A DNA stretch of 64,000 bases from JAWWOL01 sp963797535 (GTDB taxonomy: Bacteria; Actinomycetota; Actinomycetes; JAWWOL01). The stretch is from assembly GCA_963797535.1 (NCBI GenBank), contig CAWCPQ010000001.1, positions 1,054,001-1,118,000 of the forward strand, written 5' to 3'. Shown in pieces: positions 52,154-60,696 of the stretch (its first letter is position 1; each line of letters starts with the position of its first letter). Position numbers and translations under genes: made by a program. The notes under the pieces are model-generated. The model searched no databases. It worked only from the letters and a program-made list of their open reading frames with translations, and was not told where the DNA came from.

Positions 52154-53425
52154 GTGCCTGGAGTGGCGAGGGCCAGGACCACCAACGTCCGAGACCTACG
52201 CAAGAACAACCGATCCCGCGCACTGGTCGAGATGTACATGAACGGCCCGATGACCCGGCAAGAGGTCGGCGATGCGGCCGGTTTCAGCCCCGCCACGGTG
52301 AGCAACCTGGTCGGGGACCTGATCGAGCAGGGCGTGATCGTCGAGGTCGGGGTCGAGGACTCCGACGGCGGCCGGCCCCGCACCCTGCTCGCGGTCAACC
52401 CGTCCTACGCCTACGTCGTCGGCGTTGACGTCGGCGAGCAGGGCACGCTGGTCGAGCTGTTCGACCTGGCCATGAACGCACTGGCCTCCCACACCATGAC
52501 GCTGAGCTCGGCCGGCCTCGACCCGGACGAGTCGGTGGACCAGGTGCTCCAGGGTCTCGAGGCGGTCATCAAGGAAGGCGGCATCGGCCAGGACCGGATC
52601 CTGGGTGTCGGTGTCGGCGTCCCCGGTCTCGTCGAGCACGGCCGCGACGCCGTGGTGCACGCGCAGACCGTCGGCTGGGACGCCGTACCCCTGGGCCAGA
52701 TGCTGCGCAAGGGCACCACGCTGCCGCTGCTGGTCGAGAACGGCGCGAAGACGATGGGTCAGGCCGAGAAGTGGTTCGGCGCAGCCCGCCACGTCGACAA
52801 CGCGGTGATCGTGCTGCTCGGTGCGGGCATCGGCACCAGCATCATCACCGACGGCGAGCTCTACCGCGGCCCATCCAGCAGCGCCGGCGAGTGGGGTCAC
52901 ACGACCATCAACGTCGACGGCAAGCCCTGCCGCTGCGGTGCCTCCGGCTGCCTCGAGGCCTACGTCGGCGCACGGGCCATGGTCACCCGCTACGACGAGC
53001 TGCGCCGGCGACCACGGGAGATCGAGGGCACCGACGAGATCGTCGCGCGGCTGCAGGACATCGCCGCCGCAGGTCCAGGGGACCGCTCTGCCACCAAGCT
53101 CCTGGCCGAGACCTCCAACTACCTCGGCGCCGGGCTGGCCAACCTGATCAACCTGTTCAACCCCGAGCGGATCGTCATCGGTGGCTGGCTGGGTCAGCTG
53201 CTCACCGACCGCCTGCTGCCCGACATCATCGAGGTCGCATCCCGGCACGCGCTCAAGCTGCCGTTCAGCCAGGTCGCCATCGTCCCGGCCGAGCTGGGTA
53301 CGGACGCGGTTGCCCTCGGCGCCGCCACCCTGCCGATCAGCGAGTTCCTCGTCGCCGGGGCCGTTCCCACCCAGCGCAGCGCCGACCCACGAACCCGGCG
53401 AGCCGCCACGGTGCGCAGGGGCTGA
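52154..53425 (+). CDS. ROK-family transcriptional regulator
   Basis: A 423-residue NagC/XylR-type protein. The N-terminal winged HTH includes MTRQEVGDAAGFSPATVSNLVGDLIEQG (about residues 33-60). The ROK domain has GVDVGEQGTLVELFDL, VGVGVPGLVEHGRDAV, GAGIGTSIITDGELYRG, and the zinc motif CRCGASGCLEAY near residue 258 preceded by EWGHTTIN. At about residue 194 the usual END (catalytic Asp) reads ENGAKTMGQAE: the Asp is Gly, so sugar kinase activity is unlikely. It probably senses a sugar or derivative. GTG start at 52154; a GTG at 52163 is the alternative. Target genes are not evident nearby. Confidence 0.87.
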   Translation: MPGVARARTTNVRDLRKNNRSRALVEMYMNGPMTRQEVGDAAGFSPATVSNLVGDLIEQGVIVEVGVEDSDGGRPRTLLAVNPSYAYVVGVDVGEQGTLVELFDLAMNALASHTMTLSSAGLDPDESVDQVLQGLEAVIKEGGIGQDRILGVGVGVPGLVEHGRDAVVHAQTVGWDAVPLGQMLRKGTTLPLLVENGAKTMGQAEKWFGAARHVDNAVIVLLGAGIGTSIITDGELYRGPSSSAGEWGHTTINVDGKPCRCGASGCLEAYVGARAMVTRYDELRRRPREIEGTDEIVARLQDIAAAGPGDRSATKLLAETSNYLGAGLANLINLFNPERIVIGGWLGQLLTDRLLPDIIEVASRHALKLPFSQVAIVPAELGTDAVALGAATLPISEFLVAGAVPTQRSADPRTRRAATVRRG

Positions 53426-53428
53426 CCG

Positions 53429-54289
53429 TCAGGCCGTGCCCGACAGCTCGGCGGCGCGGCGCTGCTGCGGGAATCGGCGCCCGAGTGTGGCCGGCAGGGT
53501 CGCGAGTCCCTCGAGCGGCAGGAACACCAGCGCCGCCACGCAGTGCGGCAGGAACACGATGCTGATCATCAGCATCGTCACCAGGTGGAACGCGAAGAAG
53601 AGGCAGACCCAGGCGTATCGCAGCCGGTTGCTCACGAACAGGATGCCCGGCGAGAGCAGCTCCATCGTCACGATGCCCCACTGGGTCAGCACCAGCAGCC
53701 ACGGCAGGTGCAGCAGCGGCGTCGCCAACGGCGTGCCCTTACGCAGGATCGCGGTGACCAAGGTGGCGCTGTTGAGCCAGCCAACCCCTCCGTACCTCCA
53801 CTTGGCGTACGTGCTGAGGAAGTACGTCGCGACGACGGCCACCTGGATGCAACGCACGGCCCAGCCCGCGGCATCACTGTCCTCGCGGTCGCGCCATCTG
53901 GCCCGTCCAACCGTCGGCAGCACGGCGAGCGCGATGAGGAACGCGAACCGGTCGTGGTCCACTTTGCCGTAGGAGAAGGCGATGTCCATCCACTCGAGGT
54001 AGAGCAGGGCGACAATCGTGCCCGCCACACGAGGGAGCCGGTTGGTCGCCGCGACCAGCGACGCCAGCAGCAGCGCCACCTCCACGACGTGCACGACGAG
54101 CGGCGTCGGCACGGGCAGCGGCAGCACCCGGCCGATCAGCAGCGGGTGGTACAGGTGGTGCGCCAGATCGCCATGACTCGCCACCCACGGCGTGGTGAAC
54201 AGCACGTCGACCGGGATGAACAGGTAGACGATCGTCCGCAGCCACGCCACCCGCCCGAGCGGCACCGGTGCGAACCAGAAGCGGCTCAT
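53429..54289 (-). CDS. HTTM-domain membrane protein (vitamin K carboxylase-like)
   Basis: A 286-residue integral membrane protein with multiple hydrophobic helices: VAWLRTIVYLFIPVDVLF, VVHVVEVALLLASLVA, CIQVAVVATYFLSTYAKW, FFAFHLVTMLMISIVFLPHCVAAL. The combination of Arg in the first helix, YFLSTYAKWRYGGVGWL and AFHLVTM is characteristic of the HTTM domain found in gamma-carboxylase relatives. Its function in bacteria is unknown. ATG overlaps the stop of its partner gene. In actinobacteria such genes often come paired with a small protein, as here. Converges on the ROK gene with three bases between. Confidence 0.8.
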   Translation of the reverse strand: MSRFWFAPVPLGRVAWLRTIVYLFIPVDVLFTTPWVASHGDLAHHLYHPLLIGRVLPLPVPTPLVVHVVEVALLLASLVAATNRLPRVAGTIVALLYLEWMDIAFSYGKVDHDRFAFLIALAVLPTVGRARWRDREDSDAAGWAVRCIQVAVVATYFLSTYAKWRYGGVGWLNSATLVTAILRKGTPLATPLLHLPWLLVLTQWGIVTMELLSPGILFVSNRLRYAWVCLFFAFHLVTMLMISIVFLPHCVAALVFLPLEGLATLPATLGRRFPQQRRAAELSGTA

Positions 54290-54714
54290 GACGCCCGCCA
54301 GGCAGCGACGATCCTGGTGGTCTGAGCGCTGAGCGCTGCGTGCTTGAGGTGCTGGTCGAGCCGGACCACCTGCACGCCGACGTAGGGCGCCTCGTCCGGG
54401 TGCAGCGCGGCGTGCGCCTTCGCCACCGACTCCAGGGAGGCCGGATCGTTGATGAACCCGTCCATCTCTGCTTCGAGCTCAGCCCTGCGCATGCCGGTAC
54501 CGCGTTCGTCGACCCGGATCACCTTGCCACCAGGCAGAACGGCCTGCATGTACGACGAGACGACGTCGCCGTTGGGGTCGTTGACGCCGGCGTACATCCG
54601 GAACGGGCCGAACGGGAAGTCATCGTCGCTCCCCCGCACGCTGCCGGCGATCAGCAGGACCGCGACCACCGCCGTAGCGATGCCCCGAACGCGCCTCCCC
54701 CGCGCGCTCAGCAC
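54286..54714 (-). CDS. Small membrane-anchored partner of the HTTM protein
   Basis: A 142-residue protein with one N-terminal hydrophobic segment (GIATAVVAVLLIAGSV, residues about 10-25) and an extracytoplasmic domain. FPFGPFRMYAGVND resembles the F-P-F-x-x-F-x-M-Y phrase I associate with HTTM partners. RVDERGTGMRRAELEAEMD and HPDEAPYVGVQVVR follow. Start set at GTG 54714, two bases after the HIT stop, since the longer frame begins inside HIT. No named family. Probably acts with the HTTM protein. Confidence 0.68.
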   Translation of the reverse strand: MLSARGRRVRGIATAVVAVLLIAGSVRGSDDDFPFGPFRMYAGVNDPNGDVVSSYMQAVLPGGKVIRVDERGTGMRRAELEAEMDGFINDPASLESVAKAHAALHPDEAPYVGVQVVRLDQHLKHAALSAQTTRIVAAWRAS

Positions 54715-54716
54715 GG

Positions 54717-55289
54717 CTAGCCCGCGACCGTCTTGCCGGGCAGCCCGAGTCGCTGCCACGACCCGACCAGCAGCTCGCGGGTCTCGCCGAGCAGCTGAGG
54801 CAGCACCTTGGTGTGCCCGATCACCGGCATGAAGTTGGAGTCACCGCCCCAGCGCGGGACTACGTGCTGGTGCAGGTGCGGCGCGATGCCAGCGCCCGCA
54901 GCGACGCCGAGATTGAGGCCGACGTTGAAGCCCTGGGCTCCGCTGGTTTCCCGTACTGCCAGCAGGACTGACTTGGTCATCGCTGCGAGCTCTGCGGTCT
55001 CGTTGTCATCGAGGTCGGTGTAGTCGGCGACGTGCCGGTAGGGGACGACGAGGACGTGGCCGGCGTTGTAGGGATAGAGATTGAGTACGGCGAACACGTG
55101 GTCACCGCGGGCGACAGTCAGCCCCTCGGCGTCGGACATCGACGGGATGCGGCAGAACGGGCACTCGCCAGCGCCCGGCTTGGCGTCGCCGCTGATGTAG
55201 GCCATCCGGTGCGGAGTCCACAGCCGCTGCAGGGCATCCGGGACCGCGACACCGTGCTGCGGCACAGTCTCCGGACCGGCGTCGGTCAC
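54717..55289 (-). CDS. HIT-domain hydrolase/phosphorylase (Ap4A phosphorylase-like)
   Basis: A 190-residue histidine-triad protein. The active site HLHQHVVPRW lies near residue 140, with a zinc-type ECPFCRIPS near residue 42, and VFAVLNLYPYNAGHVLVVPYRHV. The closest known case is M. tuberculosis Rv2613c, an Ap4A phosphorylase next to thrS and pgsA1; gene order supports the same function but does not prove it. GTG start overlaps the thrS stop (GTGA). Follows thrS as in other actinobacteria, but the pgsA gene that should come next is 8.6 kb away. Confidence 0.88.
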   Translation of the reverse strand: MTDAGPETVPQHGVAVPDALQRLWTPHRMAYISGDAKPGAGECPFCRIPSMSDAEGLTVARGDHVFAVLNLYPYNAGHVLVVPYRHVADYTDLDDNETAELAAMTKSVLLAVRETSGAQGFNVGLNLGVAAGAGIAPHLHQHVVPRWGGDSNFMPVIGHTKVLPQLLGETRELLVGSWQRLGLPGKTVAG

Positions 55290-57333
55290 GGTGCGGTGAC
55301 CTCTGCAGGAGCCACCTGGGCATTGAGCGCATCGGGCTGGGTCAGCCGCTGCTCGACGACGGCCACGATCTCCTCGACGGCGTCCGCGATCGGCACGCCG
55401 TTGTTCTGCACGCCGTTGCGGTAGCGGAAGGACACCGCACCAGCCGCCATGTCGTCGGCACCGGCGATCAGCATGAAGGGCACCTTTTGCTTCTGGGCGT
55501 TGCGAATCTTCTTCTGCATGCGCTCGTCGCTGGAGTCGACCTCGACCCGGATCCCCCGCTGGGCAAGCAGAGCAGCGACACCGTTGAGGTAGTCGACGTA
55601 CTCCTCGCTGACCGGGATGCCGACGACCTGCACCGGCGACAGCCAGGCCGGGAACGCACCTGCGTAGTGCTCGGTCAGCACCGCGAAGAACCGCTCGATC
55701 GAGCCGAACAGCGCGCGGTGGATCATCACCGGACGGTGCCGCTCGCTGTCACGAGCCTTGGTACTCGAGCTCGAACCGCTCTGGCAACGTGAAGTCGAGC
55801 TGGATCGTCGACAGCTGCCACGTCCGCCCGATCGCGTCCCGCCCCTGCACCGAGATCTTCGGCCCGTAGAACGCGGCCCCGCCGGGATCGGGTACGAGGG
55901 TCAGCCCCGACTCGGCAGCAACCTCGGCGAGGGTGTCCGTCGCGATCTCCCAGGCGTCGTCGGAGCCGACGTACTTGTCCGGGTTCTTGGTGGACAGCTC
56001 GAGGTAGAAGTCGTCGAGGCCGTAGTCGCGGAGCAGGTCAAGGACGAAGGTCAGCAACGAGCGCAGCTCGTCACGCATGCCCTCGATCGTGGTGAAGATG
56101 TGCGCGTCGTCCTGCGTCATGCCGCGCACCCGGGTCAGGCCGTGGATGACACCGGACTTCTCGTAGCGGTAGACCGAGCCGAACTCGAACATCCGCAGCG
56201 GCAGCTCGCGGTAGGAACGCCCGCGCGCCTTGTAGATCAGGATGTGCATCGGGCAGTTCATCGGCTTGAGGTAGTAGTCCTGGCCCGGCTTGCGCACCTC
56301 GCCGTCGGGGCCGAGCTCGGCGTCGAGGTGCATCGGCGGGAACATGCCGTCGGCGTACCAGTCGAGGTGGCCCGGAGATCTCGTACAGCTTGGCCTTGGT
56401 GATGTGCGGCGTGTTGACGAACTCGTAGCCGGCGGCGACGTGCTGGGCCCTGGAGTGGTCCTCCATCACCTTGCGGATGACGCCACCCTTGGGGTGGAAC
56501 ACCGCAAGACCCGAGCCGAGCTCGTCGGGAAAGCTGAACAGGTCGAGCTCGACGCCGAGCTTGCGGTGGTCGCGCTTCTCGGCCTCGGCCAGCATGGCGA
56601 GGTGGGCCTTGAGCGCGTCGCGGGACTCCCAGGCGGTGCCGTAGATGCGCTGCAGCTGCGGGTTCTTCTCACTGCCGCGCCAGTAGGCGGCCGCCGAGCG
56701 CATGAGGGTGAACGCCGGGATGTGCCGGGTGGTCGGCAGGTGCGGGCCGCGGCACAGGTCGGTCCAGACCCGTTCGCCGTCGGCAGACAGGTTGTCGTAC
56801 ATCGTGAGGGCTGCTCCCCCGCCGACCTCGACGCTCGCCTCGTCGCCTGAGCCACCCTTGAGCCCGATCAGCTCGAGCTTGTACGGCTGACCAGCCAGCT
56901 CCACCCTGGCGTCGTCGTCGGAGATGTCGCGGCGAGCGAACCGCTGCCGGGCCTTGACGATCTCCTGCATCCGCTTCTCGACAGCCTTGAGGTCCTCGGG
57001 GGTGAACGGGCGCTCGACGCCGAAGTCGTAGTAAAAACCGTTCTCGACCGGCGGCCCGATGCCCAGCAGCGTGTTCGGGAACAGGTCTTGCACGGCCTGC
57101 GCCATCACGTGCGCCGTCGAGTGGCGCAGGATCGCCCTGCCGTCGGGGGAGTCGATCAAGATCGGCTCGACCGCGTCGCCGTCGGCAAGCACGTACGCGA
57201 GGTCCTTGAGCTCGCCGCCGACCCGCACGGCGACGACCTTGGGCGGGTTGGTGTCCGGCCACAGGTCGCTGCCGGCCGTGCCGGTGGCAACGTTCCGCTC
57301 GTCTCCGTCGACGATGATGCGGACCTCGGTCAC
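55286..57333 (-). pseudogene. thrS: Threonyl-tRNA synthetase, broken by two one-base frameshifts
   Basis: Charges tRNA-Thr. Three frames together give one complete ThrRS. The first has TGS (EVRIIVDGDERNVATG), the editing domain HSTAHVMAQAVQDLFPNT with a THLC-like later site, and ends YEISG. The second starts DWYADGMFPPMHLDAE and holds NCPMHILIYK, YRYEKSGVIHGLTRVRGMTQDDAH and YGPKISVQG. The third starts VMIHRALFGSIERF and contains the anticodon domain. The span of 2048 bases is two more than a multiple of three. Removing one base in the CCC at 56371-56373 and one at 55751-55754 restores a 681-residue enzyme. Probably two sequence errors, since the gene should be essential. Confidence 0.9.
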
Positions 57334-57410
57334 CAGGTGCCTCCGTTGGGTCGTTCATGGGAGCGCTGAGCAGGTCTCGATGCTATCGGTTGGAGCGAGG
57401 GCGGTGAGGC

Positions 57411-57773
57411 CTAGTAGCCCTGGGCGGCGATCCCGCAGGAGCTGTCGATGACCTTGCCCGCGTCCTGCAACGCCACGGTCGTCGGGACCATGCTCGCCGA
57501 CTGCTTCGAGGCCGTGACCAGCTGGGTCAGCGACGCCTGAAGGGTGTCCCACTGCGCGCTCTGCTTGCTGGCCTTGCCCGCGTAGCGCGCCGCCTCCGCC
57601 AGCTTGGCGGTCAGGGCGGTCGGGCTGAGGCCGCCGCCCTTGGCGCTGGAGTAGAGGTGGCACGCGGCGAGAGCGTTGCCCTGGCCATGGTCCGTGCCGC
57701 AGCCGGTAAGTCCGACGACCGCCGCGAGGAGCACGCCGACGGGAGCGGCGCGACGGGCTGACACGGAGCTCAC
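57411..57773 (-). CDS. Small lipoprotein of unknown function
   Basis: A 120-residue predicted lipoprotein. The signal peptide has Arg residues, a hydrophobic stretch (GVLLAAVVGLTGC) and a lipobox LTGC. The mature part is Ala/Lys/Gln-rich and helical (LTAKLAEAARYAGKASKQSAQWDTLQASLTQLV) with two further Cys residues (AACHLY and SSCGIA) that could form a disulfide. The GTG at 57773 was chosen, with AGGA a few bases upstream; GTG at 57764 is also possible. No family is recognised. It lies between the tRNA-Val gene and thrS on the same strand. Confidence 0.62.
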   Translation of the reverse strand: MSSVSARRAAPVGVLLAAVVGLTGCGTDHGQGNALAACHLYSSAKGGGLSPTALTAKLAEAARYAGKASKQSAQWDTLQASLTQLVTASKQSASMVPTTVALQDAGKVIDSSCGIAAQGY

Positions 57774-57806
57774 CCTTCCTCTCGCCGGCGGCTGGGGACC
57801 GTCCGG

Positions 57807-57878
57807 TGGGCGTAGCTGGGATTGAACCAGCGACTTCTGCCGTGTGAAGGCAGCGCTCTCCCACTGAGCTATACGCCC
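57807..57878 (-). tRNA. tRNA-Val (CAC)
   Basis: Minus-strand cloverleaf: acceptor GGGCGTA/TACGCCC, D arm AGCTCAGTGGGAGAGC-type, anticodon stem CTGCC/GGCAG with loop TTCACAC (anticodon CAC, valine), T arm GGTTCAATCCC. CCA is not encoded. A discriminator A follows. Confidence 0.93.
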
Positions 57879-58356
57879 GGACCGCCTCGAATCGGCGGTG
57901 TTTGCCCGACGAACTCTACACAATCGGCCCTACAACTGCCGGGTTCCCCGGGTCAGGATGAAACAGCTATGACGAGCCACCGCACGCACCGCCGTCCCCG
58001 GCATGTCGGCAGTCTCCCGGACGCGTTCGGGACATTCGCCGGACATCCGGCGGAAACCCTCGGGCAGACCGGACCAAACCGGACGGCGCGTCCGCCACGC
58101 CGAAACCGCTGCACTTGCAGTCCCGGGCCGCGGGGTCCATCGTGTTAAGGGCACTGCACTCGCACATAGTGATCCGCGGCGAACGTCGTGCGACGATGTC
58201 GCATCCCCACCGCCGTATCACGTGTGGAGCGGTCACCGAAGGGGCACTAGATCAGCAACGGCACCACGGTCCATCCGGCATCTCGGACAAAGGCGACATC
58301 AGCACTATCGCAGCACCGGCTCAAGGCACCCTTTCAACGCGCACGGAGAGGCCGCA
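57879..58356 (+). other. 478-bp gap upstream of ssgB
   Basis: No credible gene. It should hold the ssgB promoter. A perfect 6-3-6 inverted repeat lies at 58189-58203 (TGCGAC-GAT-GTCGCA), and a small ACCGCC/GGCGGT stem at about 57890-57900 lies upstream of the tRNA. I could not pick out firm promoter boxes. Confidence 0.55.
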
Positions 58357-58815
58357 GTGGACATGAGCGCCCGTCCCATCACCGTCTCGGCAGACCTCGA
58401 TCTGCGCCTGGTCGTGCCCGGCAGCGCCTCGCTGCCGGTCCGCGCAGAGGTGCGTTACGAGCCGAGTGACCCGTACGCGGTGCACATGGCATTCCACACC
58501 GGCACCGGTGAGGTCGTCGAGTGGACGTTCGCCCGCCAGCTGCTGACCGATGGCGTGACCCGCCCCACCGGCGAAGGCGACGTCCAGGTCTGGCCGTCGC
58601 GCGGCTCCGGTTCGGAGAACACCTTCGCCGGCCAGCAGATCGTCTGCCTGGCGCTGTCCTCGCCGTCGGGACGTGCGCTGTTCGAGATCCCGCTGGGCTC
58701 GATGATCGAGTTCCTGACCAAGTCCTACACCGCGGTCCCGACCGGCGGCGAGAGCGACTTCGTCGACGTCGACGTCGAGCTGGCGCTGCTGCTGTGGTCC
58801 GGCCCCGACAGCTGA
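58357..58815 (+). CDS. ssgB: SsgA-like sporulation/cell division regulator (SsgB type)
   Basis: A 152-residue SALP protein. In Streptomyces SsgB recruits FtsZ to sporulation septa with SsgA. The conserved features are LDLRLVVPGSASLPVRAEVRYEPSDPYAVHMAFHTG, VVEWTFARQLLTDGVTRPTGEGDVQVWPS and IVCLALSSPSGRALFE, close to SsgB. Start set at GTG 58357 because GGAG lies 8 bases before it; ATG 58363 is the alternative. SsgB is the member of this family found most widely, and in Streptomyces it also lies near thrS, which supports the specific call. It converges on pabC. Confidence 0.85.
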   Translation: MDMSARPITVSADLDLRLVVPGSASLPVRAEVRYEPSDPYAVHMAFHTGTGEVVEWTFARQLLTDGVTRPTGEGDVQVWPSRGSGSENTFAGQQIVCLALSSPSGRALFEIPLGSMIEFLTKSYTAVPTGGESDFVDVDVELALLLWSGPDS

Positions 58816-58849
58816 CCTCCGGCTGACCGCTGATCGACCTGCCCCGCGC

Positions 58850-59683
58850 TCAGGGATCGATGTCCTCCGCCGACGCGTCGGCAAACTCCTTGGCGGCCTG
58901 CAACGTCAGCGGCCCCGGCGCGCTCGGCAGCACCCTTCCGTTGACGGCCCGGATCGGCTGCACATCGCGCGTCGATGACGACAGGAACGCCTCGTCAGCC
59001 TCGGCCAGCGCTCCCAGCGACAGCCGCTCCTCCGTGGCGTCGGTCCACTCGAGCAGCAGCTCGCGGGTGATGCCAGCCAGGCAGCCCGACTCGAGCGGCG
59101 GGGTGTAGAGCCGGCCCGCGATCCCGACGAACACGTTGCTGCCAGTGCCCTCGCACAGCTCGCCGCGGGTGTTGCCGAAGATTGCCTCGGAGCCGCCCTC
59201 ACGGTGCGCCTGCGCCAGCGCTACCACGTTGTCGGCGTACGACGTCGTCTTGGCCCCGGTCGTCGGGGCGTTCTCGTTGCGGGTCCACGGCACGACAACC
59301 ACGTCTGCGGTTGCCGGCCAGTGCTTGCCGGTGGAGACGGTGAGCAGCACGGTCGGTCCAGCATCGCCACGCTCGGAGCCGTACGGTGCCACGCCTGCCG
59401 TGACCGTGATCCGAAGTCGGGCCGGGCCGTCGCCGAGGTTGCCGCTCTCCGCAGCCAGCAGCTCCCCCACGGCCAGCCGCAGGTCGTCGGCGGCAGGCAG
59501 CGTCAGGCCGAGCAGGTCCGCGGACCGGGCCAGCCGCTCGAGGTGTCGGGTCAGCGCGAACGGCGCCCCGTCGCGTACAGCCATGGTCTCGAAGACTCCG
59601 TCGCCCACGGTCAAACCGTGGTCGGCCACGGACACGCTGGCGCGCCCCGACTCGATCAGCTGACCGTCCAACCAGACCTTCAT
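58850..59683 (-). CDS. pabC: 4-amino-4-deoxychorismate lyase
   Basis: PLP enzyme that releases p-aminobenzoate from aminodeoxychorismate, for folate. The 277-residue class IV aminotransferase fold starts MKVWLDGQLIESGRASVSVADHGLTVGDGVFET. The PLP Lys is in GAKTTSYADNVVAL (near residue 144), and the C-terminal CEGTGSNVF and ESGCLAGITRELLLEW are typical. Branched-chain or D-amino acid aminotransferases look alike; adjacency to pabB favours PabC. ATG overlaps the pabB stop. Confidence 0.86.
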   Translation of the reverse strand: MKVWLDGQLIESGRASVSVADHGLTVGDGVFETMAVRDGAPFALTRHLERLARSADLLGLTLPAADDLRLAVGELLAAESGNLGDGPARLRITVTAGVAPYGSERGDAGPTVLLTVSTGKHWPATADVVVVPWTRNENAPTTGAKTTSYADNVVALAQAHREGGSEAIFGNTRGELCEGTGSNVFVGIAGRLYTPPLESGCLAGITRELLLEWTDATEERLSLGALAEADEAFLSSSTRDVQPIRAVNGRVLPSAPGPLTLQAAKEFADASAEDIDP

Positions 59684-60696
59684 GCGGGTGACCCTACCGA
59701 TGCCAGCGACGTCAGCCGGGCAGCCTTGAGCTGTGTCTCGTCCCATTCCTGCTGCGGATCCGACCGCCAGGTGATGCCGGCACCGGTGCCGAAGTGCAGT
59801 CGGCCCTGGCGAGCCCAGAAGGTACGGATGCCCACGGCGAGGTCACCGACCCGCCGGTCGGCGTCGACCCAGCCGAGTGCCCCGCAGTAGGGCCCGCGCG
59901 GAACCGGCTCCAGCTCGGCGATGACCTCCAGCGCTGTCGACTTGGGCGCGCCGCTGACAGACCCCGGCGGCATGGTGACCGCCAGCAGGTCGGCCCACCC
60001 CACTCCCGGACGCAGCCGCCCCTCCACGGTGGACACGAGGTGCGCGAGGCCAGGGTGCGTCTCGACGACACACAGCTCCGGCACCGTGACCGTGCCCGCG
60101 CTGGTCGCCCTGGACAAGTCGTTGCGGACCAGGTCGACGATCATGACGTTCTCGGCCCGGTCCTTGTCCGAGAGGTCCGCAGGCGTACGACCGGTGCCCT
60201 TGATCGGCCGGCTGCGGACGACATCACCCGTCCGTCGCAAGAAGGTCTCGGGGCTGGCCGTCGCCACCTGCAGGTCGTCGCCGAGGCGGAGAACGCCGGA
60301 GTAGGGCGCCGGGTTGCCGGCCGCCAGCACCCCGGCCAGCGCGACGATGTCACCCCGGTACGGTGCGGACATCACCCGGCACAGGTTGACCTGGTAGACG
60401 TCGCCAGCGGCGATCTTGGCCCGGATCGCGGCGACGCCGGCGACGTAGGCCGCCTCGTCCAGGCTGCTCCGCCACTGGGTGAGGCCGGGACCGATCCAGC
60501 GCGAGGACCGCAGCGAGGACCAGGTCGGGGCGGGCACCACCTCGGCGAACCGGATGCAGGTCACCTCGCCCTCGAACGTGGCCAGCACGGCCCAGAACCC
60601 GGACCCGTCCAGCGCCGCCGGGTCCGAGGTCACGTCCAGCACGGTGTGGGCGAGCACGCCGCCCATGACCAGCAGATCGTCGGGGCGCTCGGTCAC
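59680..60696 (-). CDS. pabB: Aminodeoxychorismate synthase component I
   Basis: Adds ammonia to chorismate to give aminodeoxychorismate. The 338-residue product is a short chorismate-binding enzyme: AGDVYQVNLCRV, PETFLRRTGDVVRSRPIKGTGRT, DRAENVMIVDLVRNDLSR, TMPPGSVSGAPKSTALEVI and GALGWVDADRRVGDLAVGIRTF. It lacks most of the N-terminal region of larger PabB/TrpE proteins. No pabA glutaminase gene is nearby, so it may use the TrpG subunit or ammonia. GTG at 60696 overlaps the ureohydrolase-like gene stop. Confidence 0.87.
   Translation of the reverse strand: MTERPDDLLVMGGVLAHTVLDVTSDPAALDGSGFWAVLATFEGEVTCIRFAEVVPAPTWSSLRSSRWIGPGLTQWRSSLDEAAYVAGVAAIRAKIAAGDVYQVNLCRVMSAPYRGDIVALAGVLAAGNPAPYSGVLRLGDDLQVATASPETFLRRTGDVVRSRPIKGTGRTPADLSDKDRAENVMIVDLVRNDLSRATSAGTVTVPELCVVETHPGLAHLVSTVEGRLRPGVGWADLLAVTMPPGSVSGAPKSTALEVIAELEPVPRGPYCGALGWVDADRRVGDLAVGIRTFWARQGRLHFGTGAGITWRSDPQQEWDETQLKAARLTSLASVGSPA

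Noticed and set aside
57334..57410. T-box leader for thrS
   Set aside because: The thrS ATG is at 57333 and upstream sequence on the minus strand is occupied by a lipoprotein gene within 77 bases. No T-box core or specifier stem-loop is visible.
57957..57975. 14-base match to the M13 reverse primer/lacZ sequence (GAAACAGCTATGAC)
   Set aside because: The match ends abruptly on both sides and no other vector sequence is present, so chance is the best explanation despite its rarity.
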